From the NCBI GenBank assembly GCA_028278035.1, contig JANQFC010000029.1:1-36021 (forward strand): 36,021 nt of DNA, given 5' to 3'. Of this stretch, positions 33,378 to 36,021 are shown one piece after another. Source of the stretch: Chlamydiales bacterium. GTDB lineage: Bacteria > Chlamydiota > Chlamydiia > Chlamydiales > SM23-39. The notes under the pieces are model-generated. The model had not been told where the DNA came from. It did not search any database and saw only the letters and a program-made list of their open reading frames with translations. Position 1 is the first letter of the stretch, and each line of letters begins with the position of its first letter. The position numbers and the translations under genes were made by a program.

Positions 33378-35383
33378 AGATCCGGACTATTAAAAATCAA
33401 AAAGAATATATTAAACTCGTAGAAGAGATGATCGAGCATGATAAGCATTATTATGCTGAACATAAACCTTTGGTATCTGATTATGAATATGATCTTATTT
33501 TAAAAGAGCTGCAAAAATGGGAAAAAGACCATCCAGATCTAATCTTGGACAATTCTCCTACCCATAGAGTGGGAGAGGCCTTGACGAAAGGTTTTAAGCA
33601 TGCTGAGCATTTGACTCCGATGTTATCTTTGGCCAATACCTATTCGAAAGATGAGCTGGAAGATTTTCTAAATAGAATTTATAAACTTTTGGAAAAAAAA
33701 GATATTAAGTTCTGCTCAGAACTTAAAATGGATGGAACGGCCATATCAATTAGGTATGAAAAAGGTAAGATGACAAGGGCGCTTACTAGAGGAAAAGGTA
33801 AGATAGGAGATGATGTAACATCCAACATTAAAACTATAAAAAGTCTGCCTTTAAAATTATTCGGTAAAAATATTCCTGATCTAATAGAAGTTAGAGGCGA
33901 AGTTTTTATGCATATAAAAACTTTTCAAAATTTAAATAAAAAAAGAGAAGAAGAGGGATTGGATCTTTTTGCAAATCCCAGAAATGCAGCAGCAGGTTCT
34001 TTAAAGTTATTAGATCCCAAAGAGGTTGCTAAAAGAAAATTAGATATTGTCTGCTATGGAATAGCAAATGCTGAAAAGTATGTTGAGACTCAATATGAGA
34101 TGCATTCTTATTTAAAGAAACTAGGTCTTCCTATATCTTGTGAAAAACACTTTAAATTATGTAAAAATTTAGAAGATATTTTAGCTTTTGCCGCTTTTAT
34201 AGAAAAACAGAGAAAAGACCTTTCTTTTGAAATAGACGGGATTGTTATTAAAACAAATAATGTTACATCTCATAACAAATTAGGTGTTACTGGAAAATCT
34301 CCCAGATATGCAGTTGCTTATAAATTTGCACCGGAACAGGCTGTTACAAAAATTAAAGATATTACTGTTCAGGTCGGTAGGACAGGGGTGCTAACGCCTG
34401 TTGCGGAATTAGAGCCTGTATTTTTAGCCGGAAGCACAATATCTAGAGCTACCCTTCATAACGAAGATGAGATTAAGAGAAAAGATATTAGAATAAATGA
34501 CGTTGTTGTAATTGAAAAAGGCGGGGATGTAATACCCAAGGTTGTATCTGTTGATTTCAAGAAGAGATCAAGAGAGTCAAAACCTTTTAAAATGCCTGAT
34601 AGATGTCCTATTTGTGGATCAGATGTGATTCATAAAAAAGGCGAAGTGGCTATCAGATGTCTAAATCCTAAATGCTCAGCTCAAAAAATCAGAAGACTTA
34701 TTTTTTTTGCTTCTAAAGAAGCAATGGATATTGAGCATTTGGGGACAAGGGTAATGGAGGAATTAATTGATAATAATTTTGTTTCAAGGCCATCTGATAT
34801 TTATTTATTAAGTTCTGAGATGTTATCAAATTTAGAAGGATTTAAAGAAAAATCAATAGAGAATCTTTTAAACAGTATAGAAAAATCCAAAAACTGCAAT
34901 CTATCTCAATTTATAATGGGCTTGGGAATAAAATATGTTGGAAAAGAAACAGCGGATTTATTAGCGGATTATTCCAAAGATATTAAAAAGCTTACTAAAA
35001 TCACAGAAGATGAGTTAATAAACATTGAAGGTATTGGAGAAAAAGTAGCTAGATCTATAATTGGATATTTTTCTGATGTTAATAATTTAGAAGAGATTGA
35101 TCTGCTTTTGCTGCACGGAGTCAAACCTCAAGAAGTTAAATCAAAGGCGCTTTCAGGCCATTTATTTGATAAAAAAGTTTTTGTTCTAACGGGAAGTTTG
35201 CAGGAATATACAAGAGTGGAAGCTACAAACTTGATAAAACAAAGAGGCGGTAAAACTTCTTCTTCTGTCAGTAAAAATACAGACTTTGTTTTAGTAGGAG
35301 ATGAGCCTGGTTCTAAATACAATAAAGCCAAAAAATTAGGTATAAAAATACTTTCTGAAAAAGAGTTTAAGAATTTGCTCTAG
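33374..35383 (+). CDS. ligA: NAD+-dependent DNA ligase
   Basis: The 669-residue replication ligase has the usual order: NAD-binding Ia domain (1-70; HYYAEHKPLVSDYEYD), adenylation domain with active-site Lys 118 (ELKMDGTAIS) and the motif NPRNAAAGSL, an OB fold (VQVGRTGVLTPVAELEPV), a four-Cys zinc finger near 408-430 (CPICG...CLNPKC), helix-hairpin-helix repeats, and a C-terminal BRCT domain (about 592-669; FVLTGSLQEYTRVEA). The start is the ATG at 33374, within the glgB stop (ATGA) and preceded by AGAGG; a TTG 30 bases upstream is not needed. Its 3' end overlaps the convergent last gene by four bases. Confidence 0.96.
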   Translation: MKIRTIKNQKEYIKLVEEMIEHDKHYYAEHKPLVSDYEYDLILKELQKWEKDHPDLILDNSPTHRVGEALTKGFKHAEHLTPMLSLANTYSKDELEDFLNRIYKLLEKKDIKFCSELKMDGTAISIRYEKGKMTRALTRGKGKIGDDVTSNIKTIKSLPLKLFGKNIPDLIEVRGEVFMHIKTFQNLNKKREEEGLDLFANPRNAAAGSLKLLDPKEVAKRKLDIVCYGIANAEKYVETQYEMHSYLKKLGLPISCEKHFKLCKNLEDILAFAAFIEKQRKDLSFEIDGIVIKTNNVTSHNKLGVTGKSPRYAVAYKFAPEQAVTKIKDITVQVGRTGVLTPVAELEPVFLAGSTISRATLHNEDEIKRKDIRINDVVVIEKGGDVIPKVVSVDFKKRSRESKPFKMPDRCPICGSDVIHKKGEVAIRCLNPKCSAQKIRRLIFFASKEAMDIEHLGTRVMEELIDNNFVSRPSDIYLLSSEMLSNLEGFKEKSIENLLNSIEKSKNCNLSQFIMGLGIKYVGKETADLLADYSKDIKKLTKITEDELINIEGIGEKVARSIIGYFSDVNNLEEIDLLLLHGVKPQEVKSKALSGHLFDKKVFVLTGSLQEYTRVEATNLIKQRGGKTSSSVSKNTDFVLVGDEPGSKYNKAKKLGIKILSEKEFKNLL

Positions 35384-36021
35384 TTTGCTCTGCTTATGCC
35401 GCTAGTGAATATTAATACTCTTTTTATTGTTCGATATATTTGATGGCAACCATAAAAAAACATTTTAGAATAAAGCACTTTATATATCGGCCATTTTCCA
35501 TATTGGCTAGAAATATTTTTGATGATTTGACTGGCTTTTTTAAATTGATTTAAAGAGATGTATTTATCTGCTAAAATATTTAACAAAATATTTCTGTTGG
35601 ATATTTTGATACGGTTAGTAATGAGGTATTTTGCTATATCTATATGCTGTAAATTATCTGACTCCATAGCTTTAAAAATGATATGCATAATAGTATCTTC
35701 AAAAATCTGATCATTCATAATTTCATTAGCTTTTCTTATCGCCTGATTAAATTCCTGATTGTTAACAAGTCTTTTAACAGTATCAAATCTTTGTTGATCT
35801 GTGATTATCCTAGGCTGTTGAGGTCTTGGTAACTGGCTTCTTGACAATTGCAAAGCTATTCGGTTTGGCAGAGTTGATAAGGTTCTTGTTATTATCGGTA
35901 AATAATTTCTGATATGCAACACCATGTTTTGCATTGCTCTTTGAGTTGATTGAGAAGATCGGTGTGCTAATCTTAACAAATTAGTTAAGGTTGTGTTTTC
36001 TCTTACTCGTATTTGAGAGGG
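35380..36021 (-). CDS. Unrecognised helical protein, N-terminus beyond the right edge
   Basis: The frame is open from the window edge to a stop at 35380 (213 codons plus stop). A TTG at 35979 is a formal start, but the frame continues past it without a stop and no good SD is present, so the true start probably lies outside the window. The first 70 visible residues are low in structure and rich in Arg, Ser, Gln and Pro. From about 75 to the end the protein is helical, with a solenoid-like pattern (for example LADKYISLNQFKKASQIIKNIS). The last 30 residues contain an aromatic and basic segment (KMFFYGCHQIYRTIKR). No family is recognised. Confidence 0.6.
   Translation of the reverse strand, partial: PSQIRVRENTTLTNLLRLAHRSSQSTQRAMQNMVLHIRNYLPIITRTLSTLPNRIALQLSRSQLPRPQQPRIITDQQRFDTVKRLVNNQEFNQAIRKANEIMNDQIFEDTIMHIIFKAMESDNLQHIDIAKYLITNRIKISNRNILLNILADKYISLNQFKKASQIIKNISSQYGKWPIYKVLYSKMFFYGCHQIYRTIKRVLIFTSGISRAN

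Noticed and set aside
1..36021. CRISPR arrays, rRNA, tRNA and prophage genes
   Set aside because: No regularly spaced repeats, no rRNA-like blocks, no tRNA structure seen by eye, and no phage structural or integrase motifs in any frame; a covariance-model tRNA scan would be the decisive check.

Overview
The window is a gene-dense, very AT-rich stretch (roughly 30% GC by eye) of a Gram-negative bacterial chromosome. A signal peptide followed by TPRs and a C-terminal beta-barrel indicates an outer membrane. AT richness, tight gene packing, a YhhQ-type transporter next to tgt, a cytosolic-type malate dehydrogenase and several lineage-restricted helical proteins fit a host-associated, amoeba-type bacterium. 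My best guess is Candidatus Dependentiae (TM6), with Chlamydiae-like or Elusimicrobia-like lineages as alternatives. This is judged from protein character, not a database search. There are no rRNA, tRNA, CRISPR or insertion-sequence genes, and no gene-free stretch exceeds about 215 bases.

Region 1 (about 940-19030) is an extracellular-polysaccharide locus wrapped in two-component signalling. A leftward operon (7730 to 940) encodes a GT4 glycosyltransferase, a TPR/beta-barrel outer-membrane protein, a membrane sensor kinase, a receiver-only response regulator and a soluble GAF kinase. Divergent from it, a rightward series encodes a paralogous GT4 enzyme, a second receiver-only regulator, an 839-residue Hpt-Hpt-receiver-receiver-degenerate GGDEF-receiver protein, a membrane-anchored HEAT-repeat protein, a processive GT2 synthase, and two tandem copies of a nucleotide-sugar dehydrogenase plus UDP-glucuronate-decarboxylase-like pair. 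The natural reading is that sugar nucleotides are oxidised and decarboxylated, polymerised at the inner membrane by the GT2 synthase, decorated by the GT4 enzymes and exported by the TPR/barrel protein, with the phosphorelay controlling output. The dehydrogenase copies show a clear conversion or recombination footprint.

Region 2 (19058-24296) holds a leftward DMT/EamA permease. Rightward follow an S9 prolyl-oligopeptidase-family hydrolase, a small secreted unknown, a YhhQ/VUT transporter and tRNA-guanine transglycosylase. The last two overlap and form a queuosine salvage module whose Tgt has an unusual base-recognition loop.

Region 3 (24511-35383) is housekeeping: malate dehydrogenase, a polytopic membrane protein, an MBL-fold hydrolase, HflX, a convergent MarC protein, MtaB with an overlapping unknown protein, then glgB and ligA overlapping by ATGA. 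Both window edges cut through unrecognised helical proteins (1-357 and 35380-36021, both leftward). Several genes overlap or abut, so translational coupling is probably common. Several long frames begin at upstream TTG codons; I moved those starts to downstream ATGs that fit ribosome-binding sites or family N-termini better.
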